Assembly (NCBI RefSeq): GCF_003610235.1
Contig: NZ_RAPR01000001.1
Span: forward strand, 1,674,001-1,738,000
From: Catellatospora citrea
Lineage (GTDB): Bacteria > Actinomycetota > Actinomycetes > Mycobacteriales > Micromonosporaceae
DNA length: 64,000 nt
Reading direction: 5' to 3'
Part shown: positions 23,659 to 32,391 of the stretch, one piece after another
How the letters are laid out: every line of letters starts with the position of its first letter
How positions within the stretch are numbered: position 1 is the first letter of the stretch
Translations under genes and position numbers: made by a program
The notes under the pieces: generated by a model
The model's input: only the letters and a program-made list of their open reading frames with translations
What the model was told of the DNA's origin: nothing
The model's database searches: none

Positions 23659-26600
23659 TCACAGCGGGTGCGGGTCGATGATGCGGTTGAGGTAGCGCCG
23701 CTGACGCAGGGCCTCGATGATCGGGTGCGTCGGGCCCACCCGCTTCACCACGCGCTCCATGACCCGGGCGAGTTGCGCCTCGGCGTCCGCCTCGCCGCGG
23801 TCGGCGGCCACCAGCGCGCGGTTGCCCACGCAGCGCAGCGTGTTCGGGTGCTCGGGGCCGAGCACCTCCGCCATCCTGGCGGAGACCTCGTCGAGCAGCA
23901 CCGCGGCCGGGTCGAGCGCACCGGTGGCGGCCAGGCAGATGGCCAGGTTCATCTGGGCCGACAGCGCATACGGGTGCATCCGGCCCAGCACCTCGTCGAG
24001 GCCGTCGGCCGCGGTCCGGGCCAGTTCCACCGCCCGCTCCGGCTTGCCGGACACCCGGTAGGCGATGGCCAGGTTGTACTGGCACACCAGCACGTGCGGG
24101 TGGCGGGTGCCCAGGTTCTCCCGGTTCTTCTCGGTGAGCGCCTCCAGCTCCCGCTCGGCGCGGGCGTTCTCCTCCTGCACCAGCAGGCTCAGCGCGAGGC
24201 TGAGCCGGCAGGTGAGCGTGTCCGGGTTCTCCGGGCCGACCCGCTCGTTGAGGCGTTCGTAGGCCCGCTCGTGCAGCTCCAGCGCCTCCTCGATGTGTCC
24301 GGCGCTGCGCAGCGAGATCGCCAGGTTCGACTGTGCGATCAGGACGCCCTTGGCCTCCTCGCCGTGCACGGCGACGTACGAGTCGTACACCGTGCGCAGC
24401 ATCGCCACCGAGCGCTCGTAGTCGCCCGCGTCCCGCACGTCGCGGGCGATGTTGCCGAGCGTGTTGAGGGTGTTGAAGTGGCTCTCCCCGCGCACGATCC
24501 GGCTGCGCCGGTACACCTGCTCGTCGCGTTCGCGGGCGGCACGGAAGTCGCCCATGAGCCGGTAGGTCGTGGCGAGGTTGTTCAGCGCGGCGAGGGTGCG
24601 CGGGTAGTCGTCGCCGAATCGCTCCAGCCAGGACCCGTAGGTGACCGTGTCCCGTTCCAGCGCCTCCTGGTAGCGGCCGAGGCCGCGCAGGTCGGCGGCC
24701 AGACCGCCCGCGGTCATCAGGGTGTGCGGGTGCTCGGGGCCGAGCAGCCGCTCCTGCTCTGCCAGCACCGCCTCGTTCATGGCCTTCGCCTCCTCCAGCA
24801 GGCCCTGCTCGCGGAGGATGTTGGCCAGGTTGAAGCGCAGGTGGAGCAGCTGGCGCAGCAGCCGGGTGCGCTCGGCCTCGTCGGTGAGCGTGTCCAGGCG
24901 CGCCGCCCAGCTCTGGCTGATCTGCTCGCCGCGGGCACGGCCGGAGGCCAGGTCGCCCAGCAGCCACTGGTAGCGCAGGCGGTCGATGAGCAGGCGGCGT
25001 ACGCCCTCGTCCGAGCTGTTGATCGCATCGGACACGTCCAGATGGGGCCACAGCAGGCGGAACCGGTGCCACGTCTTCGGGTCGTCGACCTCGCCGTCGG
25101 GCCGGGCCGCCGCGAGGACCTGCTGCACCTGCCGGCGCGCCTCGACGACCTCCTGTTCGGTCATCCGGGAGCGGACCACGTGCTGCACGACCCGGTGCAC
25201 CAGGATGTGACCGCCGCGGTCGCGGCCCTGGCCGCTCTCGCCGCGCTGGTCGACGCGCAGCAGCGCGAGCCGGTTGATCTGCTGCACCAGGGACTGCCGG
25301 ACCATCGGCTCGGTGACGCTGGGGTCGAACGGCTCCAGCGCGGCGGCGAGCCGGTCGCTGTAGATGAGCTCCAGCGAGATCTCCGGAGCCAGCACCGAGC
25401 ACAGCTGGAACAGCCGGTAGGCCGCCTGGGAGCGCTCGCGGAGCCGGCTCAGCGACAGGTCCCAGGTGCGCTCGACCTCCTCGGACGCGGCTTCCAGCAC
25501 GGCGCTGGCGCCACGGCTCTGGATCAGCCGCAGGTACTCCTCCGGGCGGGTGCCGGTGTCGGCTAGCCAGGCGCCCGCGGCCGCGATGGCGATCGGCAGG
25601 TCGCCGAGCAGCTCCGCGATCTGGTACGCCTCGTCGGGCACGATCGACGGCACGCGCTGGCTGAGGTGGTTGACACTCTCCCGCCGCTGGAACACGTCGA
25701 CCTGCATGGGCGTGGCCCACTCGCCCCAGGACGGATTCCGCGACGTGATGAGCACCCGGCCCTGGGTGTACTTGAGCAGCCGCTCCATCGCGTCGGGATC
25801 CTCGGCGTTGTCGAGGATGAGCAGCCAGCGCAGCTTGCCGCGGCTCAGCGCCTGCAGCACGGCTCGGGCGTTCTCCGGCGTCGAGGACTCCATCGGGATG
25901 CTCAGCTGCCCGCCGAGGTCCATCAGCGAGCTCTCGATGTCGCCGACCTGATCGGCATTGATCCACCAGACGACGTCGTAGGACGAGCGGAACCGGTGGG
26001 CGTACTCGATGGCCAGCTGGGTCTTGCCGATGCCGCCCATGCCCTGCAGCGCGATCGGCTGCGCGCCGGACAGCACGACGGTGGCCCGGGCCCGGGTCCG
26101 CAGTTGGGCGCGCAGCCTGCGCAGGTCGCCCTCGCGACCGGTGAAACGGGTGTTGCGGGCCGGCACGTTGAACACCCGGCTGTCCTCGCCCGGATAGCGC
26201 GGGCTGCCCGCCAGCAGTTCCTCGGCCTCGGTGACGGTCCGGCCGACCAGCGCCATGATCCGCTCGGCGGCGGTGGTGGCGGTGACCCCGGCCAGGAACG
26301 CCGAGTTCGAGATCGGAACATTGAGCAGGGGCGGGATGTCGGCCACGTACACCGCCAGGGGCGGCCGGGAGGTTTGGTGGTCCGGGAACACCACGGCGGC
26401 CTCGTCGTCCGCGTTCGCCTGGGAGATGATGGTCAGCGTGCGGGCCGAGCCGGACGGCGCGTCCTCGCCGTCCTCGGTGCCCGACGACGACGGGTCTTTC
26501 ACCCGCATGCCGGAGGCGACCAGCATGCTGTCGATCCACTCTGCCCAGACCTGGTCCTCGGGCGCGTAGCGCAGGCTCACCTCGTCCTCGACCGCGGTGG

Positions 26601-27606
26601 GACGCCGCTCGAAGCGGGCGGCGACGCGGCTGCGGACCGCTTCCTCCAGCGGCGGCAGCTCGGCGACCGCGCCCAGGGTGATGTGCGACGTCAACAGCTC
26701 GTACGAATGCAGCAGCGTGCCCAGCGCCCCCGGGTCGTCGCCGAACGTCGCCAGCGACTCCTCGTACGCGTAGTAGGCCTGGTACGGCACCTGCATCGCG
26801 CTCCAGTAGGCGTGCCGCTCCGCATCGGACATGCCTGCGGGCAGGCCGGTGAACCGCTGCCGGGCGACGGTGCGGCCGGCGTCCGCCTTACCCTTCTCCG
26901 CCGGGTCGACCCGCATCGGCACCGGCAAGATCCGGATCTTGCGCTCGCCGTACTTCTCCTGGATGGTCCGGGCCACCAGCGCCGAGCCTTCGATACCCTG
27001 GTCGCTGAGGGTGAAGCAGTCCACCAGCACGTCCGGCAGGTGGATGGTGCAGATGTCGGCGACGTCGCTCAGGCCGGTGCGGCTGTCGATCAACGTGTAG
27101 TCGTAGTTCCGCTTCATGTCCGCACGCAGCGCGTCGAAGAACTGGCCGCCGTCCTGGTTCTCGTAGAAGTCGTCCCAGTTGATACCGGCCAGGGTCGAGG
27201 CATACTCGTCGTGGTTCTGCAGGCCCGCGGAGAGGAAGTCCAGCGTCCCGCCGGGCGGGAACCCGCGCCAGTCCAGCGAGAACGAGTACTTCTGCACGCT
27301 GGCGAAGGACCCGTAGCGCTCGTGCCAGGTGCCGCTCTCACCCTGGCGACGCCCGTCGCGGGTGGTCGCCCACTCGTAGTCGCGGATCAGATCGATCACC
27401 CCGCCGGTGCTGGACAGCACCGTCGCGCCGATGAACGGCGTGAAGAACCGGTGCAGCCCGGGCGATTCGAGGTCCCAGTCCACCACCAGGACCCGCTTGC
27501 CGTTCGCGGCCAGGATCCAGGCGACGTTGGCCAGTGCCATGGTGCGGCCGGTGCCGCCCTTGTAGGAGTAGAAGGTGACAACCTGGCCGTCGCGATTGTC
27601 TGTCAT
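23659..27606 (-). CDS. fxsT: FxSxx-COOH system TPR protein FxsT (ParA-like + NB-ARC + TPR)
   Basis: A 1315-residue multidomain protein. Residues 1-310: ParA/MinD-like ATPase with deviant Walker A SYKGGTGRT and DWDLESPG. About 385-460: a degenerate TIR-like segment (LTIISQANADDEAAVVF to LLNVPISNSAFLAG). About 490-800: NB-ARC ATPase with P-loop GMGGIGKTQLAIEY, Walker B LLILDNAEDP and VLITSRNPSWGEW. About 890-1300: tetratricopeptide repeats (LRFNLANILREQGLLEEA, ALNNLATTYRLMGDF, and so on). This layout is that of FxsT in FxSxx-COOH peptide systems. AGAGGA precedes the ATG, which overlaps the fxsC stop by four bases (ATGA), so the two are translationally coupled. Confidence 0.88.
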   Translation of the reverse strand: MTDNRDGQVVTFYSYKGGTGRTMALANVAWILAANGKRVLVVDWDLESPGLHRFFTPFIGATVLSSTGGVIDLIRDYEWATTRDGRRQGESGTWHERYGSFASVQKYSFSLDWRGFPPGGTLDFLSAGLQNHDEYASTLAGINWDDFYENQDGGQFFDALRADMKRNYDYTLIDSRTGLSDVADICTIHLPDVLVDCFTLSDQGIEGSALVARTIQEKYGERKIRILPVPMRVDPAEKGKADAGRTVARQRFTGLPAGMSDAERHAYWSAMQVPYQAYYAYEESLATFGDDPGALGTLLHSYELLTSHITLGAVAELPPLEEAVRSRVAARFERRPTAVEDEVSLRYAPEDQVWAEWIDSMLVASGMRVKDPSSSGTEDGEDAPSGSARTLTIISQANADDEAAVVFPDHQTSRPPLAVYVADIPPLLNVPISNSAFLAGVTATTAAERIMALVGRTVTEAEELLAGSPRYPGEDSRVFNVPARNTRFTGREGDLRRLRAQLRTRARATVVLSGAQPIALQGMGGIGKTQLAIEYAHRFRSSYDVVWWINADQVGDIESSLMDLGGQLSIPMESSTPENARAVLQALSRGKLRWLLILDNAEDPDAMERLLKYTQGRVLITSRNPSWGEWATPMQVDVFQRRESVNHLSQRVPSIVPDEAYQIAELLGDLPIAIAAAGAWLADTGTRPEEYLRLIQSRGASAVLEAASEEVERTWDLSLSRLRERSQAAYRLFQLCSVLAPEISLELIYSDRLAAALEPFDPSVTEPMVRQSLVQQINRLALLRVDQRGESGQGRDRGGHILVHRVVQHVVRSRMTEQEVVEARRQVQQVLAAARPDGEVDDPKTWHRFRLLWPHLDVSDAINSSDEGVRRLLIDRLRYQWLLGDLASGRARGEQISQSWAARLDTLTDEAERTRLLRQLLHLRFNLANILREQGLLEEAKAMNEAVLAEQERLLGPEHPHTLMTAGGLAADLRGLGRYQEALERDTVTYGSWLERFGDDYPRTLAALNNLATTYRLMGDFRAARERDEQVYRRSRIVRGESHFNTLNTLGNIARDVRDAGDYERSVAMLRTVYDSYVAVHGEEAKGVLIAQSNLAISLRSAGHIEEALELHERAYERLNERVGPENPDTLTCRLSLALSLLVQEENARAERELEALTEKNRENLGTRHPHVLVCQYNLAIAYRVSGKPERAVELARTAADGLDEVLGRMHPYALSAQMNLAICLAATGALDPAAVLLDEVSARMAEVLGPEHPNTLRCVGNRALVAADRGEADAEAQLARVMERVVKRVGPTHPIIEALRQRRYLNRIIDPHPL

Positions 27607-28838
27607 CGGTCCTCTCCCACGGTGGGGTCCGGCCCGGGGTCGGCCGGGTCGCCGGTGTCGTCGGGGTCGCGCAGCCGCGGTCGCGGCGTCGGCGGCGGCC
27701 CGTCGGGCGGGGGCCGCTCGCTCAGGTAGCGCCGCCGGTTGCGGGCCACCACCCTGCTGATGTTCTGCTCGAACTCGAGTGCCTCACGGGTCAGCTTGCT
27801 GCCCTGTGCCGCGCTCGCCATGCTCATCGCCTCCCGCGCCAGATCCGAGCCGCGTCCGGCGTACTGCGGGTCGTTGCGGTCGACCACGACCATCAGCGTG
27901 ACCCACTGCCGCGACACCGCTATCTCGACCGCGGCCTGCAACCGCCGGCGGCCGTCCTCGCGGGCGAGGATCCACGGGTCGATCAGGATCACGCCCGGGT
28001 ACATCACGAGCAGGTGATCCCGGTCGGCGAAGTCGACGATCCGGTCCGGCATCCGGAACTGCCTGGCCACCTGTGCCGTCCGATCGGCGATGCCGAGCAG
28101 GTGGCTGGTGCGGTACGGCCGCCAGAGCACGCTGTGCAACCCGTAACAGGCGGGCTGCCGCTGCGCCGGGAGCTCCCCCTCCGAGGGCGCGACCACCGCG
28201 ATCACGAACGGTGTCGCGGCCTCCGCGGGCGCCTGGCCGGGCACGTCGGCCTCGGCGACCGGCTCGGCGGCGACCGGCAGCGGCTGGTGCGCCGCGGCGA
28301 CGATCCGTCCGGCGAGCCGCCGCACCACCGCGTCATAGTGCTCGCGGTGCTCGCTGAGCCGGCGCATCGTCTCGAGACCGTGCCGGGTGTACTCCGGGAA
28401 GTCCTCGCCCAGCTCCAGCGCCCGGGACAGGTCGGAGACGTGCCCGGTGGCGCTCACCGGCGTCCAGAGCACCGCCTGGATGCGCCACCACGGCGGGCTG
28501 TCCGACCCGTTCATCACCCGTTGCAGGAAGGTGGCCCGCTCCCGCCGGGTCGTCGAACGTTCGAGGTATTCGGGCGAGTACAGCGGGACCAGGACCCGCG
28601 CGGAACCGAGGGCCCGTGCCACGGCGGTGTCGCGCTCGGGTCCGCGCGGCAGGAAGTCGGCGAACCCCTGTCCGAGCTCTCCGCCCGGCTGCAGCCGGCC
28701 CGCCCGGCGCGCCTCATGGGCGACCTGCGCCTGCAGCTCCTTGAAGAACATGCGCACCCAGTGCTCGCCCGCCGCCGACGGCGGACGGGCGTAACTGAGG
28801 AAGAAACATATCTCCGGCGATGGTTCGGCGGCCGTCAC
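27603..28838 (-). CDS. fxsC: TIR-like protein FxsC
   Basis: A 411-residue protein with an N-terminal TIR-like domain: ICFFLSYARPPSAAGEHWV, then ARVLVPLYSPEYLER, typical of the TIR fold. The remainder is not assignable but contains a second alpha/beta-looking part with LLVMYPGVILIDPWILARED. It matches the TIR-like FxsC of FxSxx-COOH systems. The start is probably GTG at 28838. It is cotranscribed with fxsT by a four-base overlap. A 194-base gap separates it from the acetyltransferase gene and has TATGCT as a possible -10, so it may have its own promoter. Confidence 0.82.
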   Translation of the reverse strand: MTAAEPSPEICFFLSYARPPSAAGEHWVRMFFKELQAQVAHEARRAGRLQPGGELGQGFADFLPRGPERDTAVARALGSARVLVPLYSPEYLERSTTRRERATFLQRVMNGSDSPPWWRIQAVLWTPVSATGHVSDLSRALELGEDFPEYTRHGLETMRRLSEHREHYDAVVRRLAGRIVAAAHQPLPVAAEPVAEADVPGQAPAEAATPFVIAVVAPSEGELPAQRQPACYGLHSVLWRPYRTSHLLGIADRTAQVARQFRMPDRIVDFADRDHLLVMYPGVILIDPWILAREDGRRRLQAAVEIAVSRQWVTLMVVVDRNDPQYAGRGSDLAREAMSMASAAQGSKLTREALEFEQNISRVVARNRRRYLSERPPPDGPPPTPRPRLRDPDDTGDPADPGPDPTVGEDR

Positions 28839-29032
28839 GAGCCCGCCCAGCCGCGCGGGCGGTCGGCCGCCGCGGCCCGCGGCGCCTCACCTACGGCGCG
28901 GTGGCACGGTGATCGGGACACCCAGCCTGCTGTGGACGTCCCGCCGCGCATTCGGCACCCCCGTCATCCGGCTACGCGCCAGCATAGAGGGAATAGTCTA
29001 GTGCCGATATCTGCGGCTGTACATGAATGAAC

Positions 29033-29842
29033 TTAACGATCACTCAACCAGTCGGCGGCGAAATCGACCGCCGCACGGATGTCGATGACCCTGGCCTCGG
29101 CGTCGCCGAAAGCCCCGCGCCGCACGAATGGCCTGCCGTCCATTGCCGCGCCCAGCTCCGGGAATGAGCTGTCGTCCAGATCGGCCCCGAGGAAGTCGTG
29201 TCGCTCTCGCCGGCCCCCGACCTCGACGTAACACCGGTACCACCGGGTCGGCCGCGGGTTGCGCAGGCGGTATTCGGCCAGGTGCAGGGCGGTGCAGGAC
29301 TCGTAGCCGACACCGAGCAGCAGGGTGACCGCGTCGGCCGCGTACAGACCGGCCAGCGGGGACTGCTCGCCCAGATGGCTCTCCAGGAGGTGCCCCGCCG
29401 TCAGCGACTCCGCCCGGGGACCGAGTGCGGCGAAAGACGTCTGCGGGTGGGCGCTGCGCAACGCGCCGGGAGAACACCGCACGTGTTCGGCGAACGCGCC
29501 CATCCCATACGAGGGACTCGTATGGCGGTCGAAGCCTTTCAACGTCGATTCATAGGCGGCCCGACCGGCCGCGTCCATACCTTCGGTGGCCATCCGGAAA
29601 GCGCGACTCGTCGTCGAATTGCCCGACGTCTGCGTCGGCACGACGACCGTCGCCCGCGGACCGATGACCTCGCGCACCGCGTCCAGCAGCGCGCCCGGCC
29701 CGCCGTCGACCCGGCCGATCCGCCGCAGCGAGCAGTGGACCAGCACGTCCCGCCCGGCCGGCAGGCCCAGCGTGGTCAGGTCGCGCACCAGACTCACCTG
29801 ATCATGGGCGGTCCGCTGCCGCGTCGCGGTCAGGCCGCCCAT
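29033..29842 (-). CDS. AAC(3) family aminoglycoside acetyltransferase-like protein of the FxSxx system
   Basis: A 269-residue protein of the antibiotic N-acetyltransferase (AAC(3)) fold: LVHCSLRRIGRVDGGPGALLDAV, then ATVVVPTQTSGNST, and VTLLLGVGYESCTALHLAEYR with the conserved His. Members of this family occur repeatedly inside FxSxx-COOH loci, where acetylation of a peptide or metabolite rather than resistance may be the function (inference). The ATG lies inside the end of fxsB, overlapping its stop by 13 bases, so the genes are coupled. An aminoglycoside substrate should not be assumed. Confidence 0.8.
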   Translation of the reverse strand: MGGLTATRQRTAHDQVSLVRDLTTLGLPAGRDVLVHCSLRRIGRVDGGPGALLDAVREVIGPRATVVVPTQTSGNSTTSRAFRMATEGMDAAGRAAYESTLKGFDRHTSPSYGMGAFAEHVRCSPGALRSAHPQTSFAALGPRAESLTAGHLLESHLGEQSPLAGLYAADAVTLLLGVGYESCTALHLAEYRLRNPRPTRWYRCYVEVGGRRERHDFLGADLDDSSFPELGAAMDGRPFVRRGAFGDAEARVIDIRAAVDFAADWLSDR

Positions 29843-32157
29843 CCGGCCACCGCCCGGGCCATCGCGTCCACGAACCGCACGCCGGGCGCGGTGAGCGCCC
29901 CGCTGCGCAGCAGCACGTCCAGCCCCGCCTCGCTCCAGGCGCGATAGTCCAGGTAATGCTTGCTCGCCTGGCCGGACTGATCCGCGCGGCGCCGCCACAT
30001 GTCCGCCACCGCGATATGCGCGTAGGTCCCCTGCAGCACGCCCTCCAGCGGGCGCGGATCCGGCCGCCACGGAATGACGAACCGCTCGGTGCGACGCGGG
30101 TCGAGGAGCTCGCACATGTCCAGCAGCGCACCCAGCTTCCCGTGCTGGAACTCGTGCACCAGGATCACCGCCAGCTCGGCCGGCTCGGCCAGCACCGAGG
30201 CCACCGAGCCGAACGCGTCCCGGGACGTGGAGGCCCGCATCAGGCCGCCCGGATCGGCTACCAGCGGCGCCACCGTACGCAACCCGAGCTGCAGACCCGG
30301 CACGTACTCGGCGGCGTCGTCGCGGATGAGCCGCCAGGCTCGCGTGAGGTGCTCGCGCCAGCGCAGGTCCTCCGCCGCGGAGATCCGCTCAGCGGGCGCC
30401 CACTGGTGGCAGTCGCGGTAGGGATCGCCGTCCTCGATGAGCACCGCCAGCCCGTCGGTCTCCAGCAACCGCGCGGGTTGCCACGCCGCGCCGACCGCGG
30501 CGAGGTCGTCGACGGCCACCACGCAGGCCCCCGCCCGCACCGTGAACCCCGATCCGGTGGCGGAGAACTCCGCGACGCCGGTGGTCGGCGAGGGCAGGTG
30601 CACCGTGCCGACGGTGGGCAGGTGCAGCCGGCCCGCGAAGACGGGCACCCGGAGGTCGACGCCCTGCCCGGCCCGCAGCGCCGCCGCGGCGGCGAGGGAG
30701 TTCAGATAGCCCACGTCGTCCCGGCCGGTTTCGCCTCCTTGCAGGCACCGCACCGCCCAGGCGCGCACGTACGGGTGGGCCAGCACCGCGCCGGCCGCGC
30801 CGGGGGCGGCCCCGTCGAGCCACTCCAGCACCTTCCAGCCCTCGGCGGCGTACGCATGCCGGCCACCGGGCCGTTCGGACACTTTGGACAGGAGGTCGAT
30901 CGCGATCAGCAGCTGCGTGTCGGCCAGGTAGCCCAGGGCGGCCTCATCACCGAAGCCGGCTCCGATCTGGTCGATCAGGTCGGCGGGCAGGGCCGATTCG
31001 GCAGGCTCGGCATCGGACACGGCCGGCGGCGGCACGGAACCGTTCATGGCGAGGATGAACTCCTTCAGATCCGCGCAGAACACGGAAGGGTTGTCAAAGT
31101 CGCGGCCGGTGCGGAAACGATGGGCGAACAGGCCGCCGCCACACTGGCGTACGACCGGGCAGGCCTGGCACTCGGCGCTGAGCTGCGCGATGCCGCCCTG
31201 CCGCCGGACCAGCTCCGGAAGCGCCGCGACGTCGTCCACGCTGTGCGTGAACACGGTCATCCCCGTCGCCGGCCCACCCTCAAACGTGATCTTCAGCGAG
31301 TCGCCCTGCTCCCACTCACCGTCGGTCTCCACGACAGCGAGGTCCACCGGGTCCAGACCCAGCTGCTCGCCGCCGCTCGGCCCGCCGACGGCCGTGGACA
31401 GAACGGAGTCGAACATCCGGATCGGCACCGGCCACCCGTCCGCCGCCCAACGGTCGTGGATCCGGCGCAGCCAGGTCGCATAAGGTGTGGGGTCGCCATC
31501 GGGCCGCAGCGGCGGTGCATCCCAGGTCGCATGTGGTAGCAGCAGGTCGAGGCGGGGTGGCTCCTCGGCGAGCAGAGCCTCGTAGACGGCGATGGGGTCC
31601 GCACGCACGTCGATGGTGCAGAGGATGCCGGCGTACAGGCGCCGGTACTCCGGGCGCCGTAACAGCGCCAGCGCCTTACGGACCTTGTCGTAGCTGCTGG
31701 CACCGTTGGCGTAGCGCCGGTGCAGGTCGTTGGCGGCCCGGTCGCCGTCGAGCGAGACGCCGACCATGACATCGTGCTCGGCGAGAACGTCGCAGAAGGC
31801 CTCCGACAGCAGCACACCGTTGGTCTGCATCCGGAGGTCGAGCGTGGTCACCGGATCGATCACGGCGCGAAGGCAGGCGAGCATCTCGCGTAGCACGACC
31901 GGTCCGAGCAGGAGCGGCTCCCCGCCGTGGATCACCACCCGGACGCCGCGAAGGCCGTGGCGGGTCGCGTGTTCGGCGATCCGTGCGGCAGCGGTGCGCA
32001 GCGTCTCCAGGGACATCGCCTTCGGCCGCCGGCGCCAGCTCTGATCGGCGTGCTCGTACATGTAGCAGTGATCGCAGGCCAGATCACAACGGCTATGGAC
32101 CTTGAGGACGAACTGGCTCAAGGTCCATAGCCGCGACGCCACCGGTGCGGCCGACAT
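29830..32157 (-). CDS. fxsB: Radical SAM/SPASM peptide-modifying enzyme FxsB fused to a HExxH domain
   Basis: A 775-residue maturase. Residues 1-230 form the radical SAM core with CDLACDHC (Cys24, Cys28, Cys31), then GEPLLLGP and VSLDGDRAANDLHRRY. Cysteines for auxiliary clusters lie at about 325-355 (CQACPVVRQCGG, VFCAD; SPASM). The C-terminal third carries ILVHEFQHGKLG (HEFQH near residue 668) and LEGVLQGTYAHIAVADMW, the layout of the HExxH peptide-modification domain (TIGR04267, later linked to alpha-ketoglutarate-dependent hydroxylation). FxsB enzymes make cyclophane crosslinks in FxSxx peptides. It starts four bases after the fxsA stop with no clear ribosome site. Confidence 0.9.
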   Translation of the reverse strand: MSAAPVASRLWTLSQFVLKVHSRCDLACDHCYMYEHADQSWRRRPKAMSLETLRTAAARIAEHATRHGLRGVRVVIHGGEPLLLGPVVLREMLACLRAVIDPVTTLDLRMQTNGVLLSEAFCDVLAEHDVMVGVSLDGDRAANDLHRRYANGASSYDKVRKALALLRRPEYRRLYAGILCTIDVRADPIAVYEALLAEEPPRLDLLLPHATWDAPPLRPDGDPTPYATWLRRIHDRWAADGWPVPIRMFDSVLSTAVGGPSGGEQLGLDPVDLAVVETDGEWEQGDSLKITFEGGPATGMTVFTHSVDDVAALPELVRRQGGIAQLSAECQACPVVRQCGGGLFAHRFRTGRDFDNPSVFCADLKEFILAMNGSVPPPAVSDAEPAESALPADLIDQIGAGFGDEAALGYLADTQLLIAIDLLSKVSERPGGRHAYAAEGWKVLEWLDGAAPGAAGAVLAHPYVRAWAVRCLQGGETGRDDVGYLNSLAAAAALRAGQGVDLRVPVFAGRLHLPTVGTVHLPSPTTGVAEFSATGSGFTVRAGACVVAVDDLAAVGAAWQPARLLETDGLAVLIEDGDPYRDCHQWAPAERISAAEDLRWREHLTRAWRLIRDDAAEYVPGLQLGLRTVAPLVADPGGLMRASTSRDAFGSVASVLAEPAELAVILVHEFQHGKLGALLDMCELLDPRRTERFVIPWRPDPRPLEGVLQGTYAHIAVADMWRRRADQSGQASKHYLDYRAWSEAGLDVLLRSGALTAPGVRFVDAMARAVAGWAA

Positions 32158-32161
32158 GCGC

Positions 32162-32332
32162 TCAGATGGACGACTGGAAAGCGGCTACCACCAGAGTTGG
32201 CGAGTTTGGCTGCGCGTTGACGGCTCGCCGCGCGGCTTCCTTGACGATGCGGTCCGACTGAGCGTTAACCGTGTGCAGTTGCCTGATGTTGGCGAGCGAC
32301 GTCGCCCGACCGGCTGCCGGAACAATCTTCAC
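32162..32332 (-). CDS. fxsA: FxSxx-COOH precursor peptide FxsA
   Basis: A 56-residue peptide read directly from the reverse strand. It begins (GTG) MKIVPAAGRATSLANIR, continues TVNAQSDRIVKEAARRAVNA, and ends PTLVVAAFQSSI: the F-Q-S-S-I terminus is the FxSxx-COOH signature (Phe52, Ser54). It stops four bases before fxsB, the position of the precursor in these systems. GGGAGA lies nine bases before the GTG. The Phe and Ser region is the expected site of crosslinking by FxsB. The peptide falls below common gene-length cutoffs. Confidence 0.88.
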   Translation of the reverse strand: MKIVPAAGRATSLANIRQLHTVNAQSDRIVKEAARRAVNAQPNSPTLVVAAFQSSI

Positions 32333-32336
32333 TTCT

Positions 32337-32375
32337 TCAGTTCTCCCATACGAAGGTGACGCTCAGCTTTTTCAT
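32337..32375 (-). CDS. Possible 12-residue leader ORF before fxsA
   Basis: ATG-MKKLSVTFVWEN-TGA is a very short frame ending four bases before the fxsA start, spanning the fxsA ribosome site. It has no ribosome site of its own. If translated it could couple or attenuate fxsA expression; it may equally be chance. Confidence 0.2.
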   Translation of the reverse strand: MKKLSVTFVWEN

Positions 32376-32391
32376 CGAGGTGACGCTCAGC
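32354..32391. promoter_or_regulatory. Direct repeats upstream of fxsA
   Basis: The reverse-strand sequence GCTGAGCGTCACCT occurs twice (32391-32378 and 32367-32354), start to start 24 bases, in the 5' region of fxsA. TATATG follows at about 32392-32398 and a GCACC-N5-GGTGC palindrome lies at 32410-32424. Spaced direct repeats of this length are typical of a repressor or activator site. Confidence 0.5.

Noticed and set aside
29033..29842. Calling the AAC(3)-like gene an aminoglycoside resistance gene
   Set aside because: It is embedded in and coupled to the FxSxx operon; family membership alone does not show resistance.
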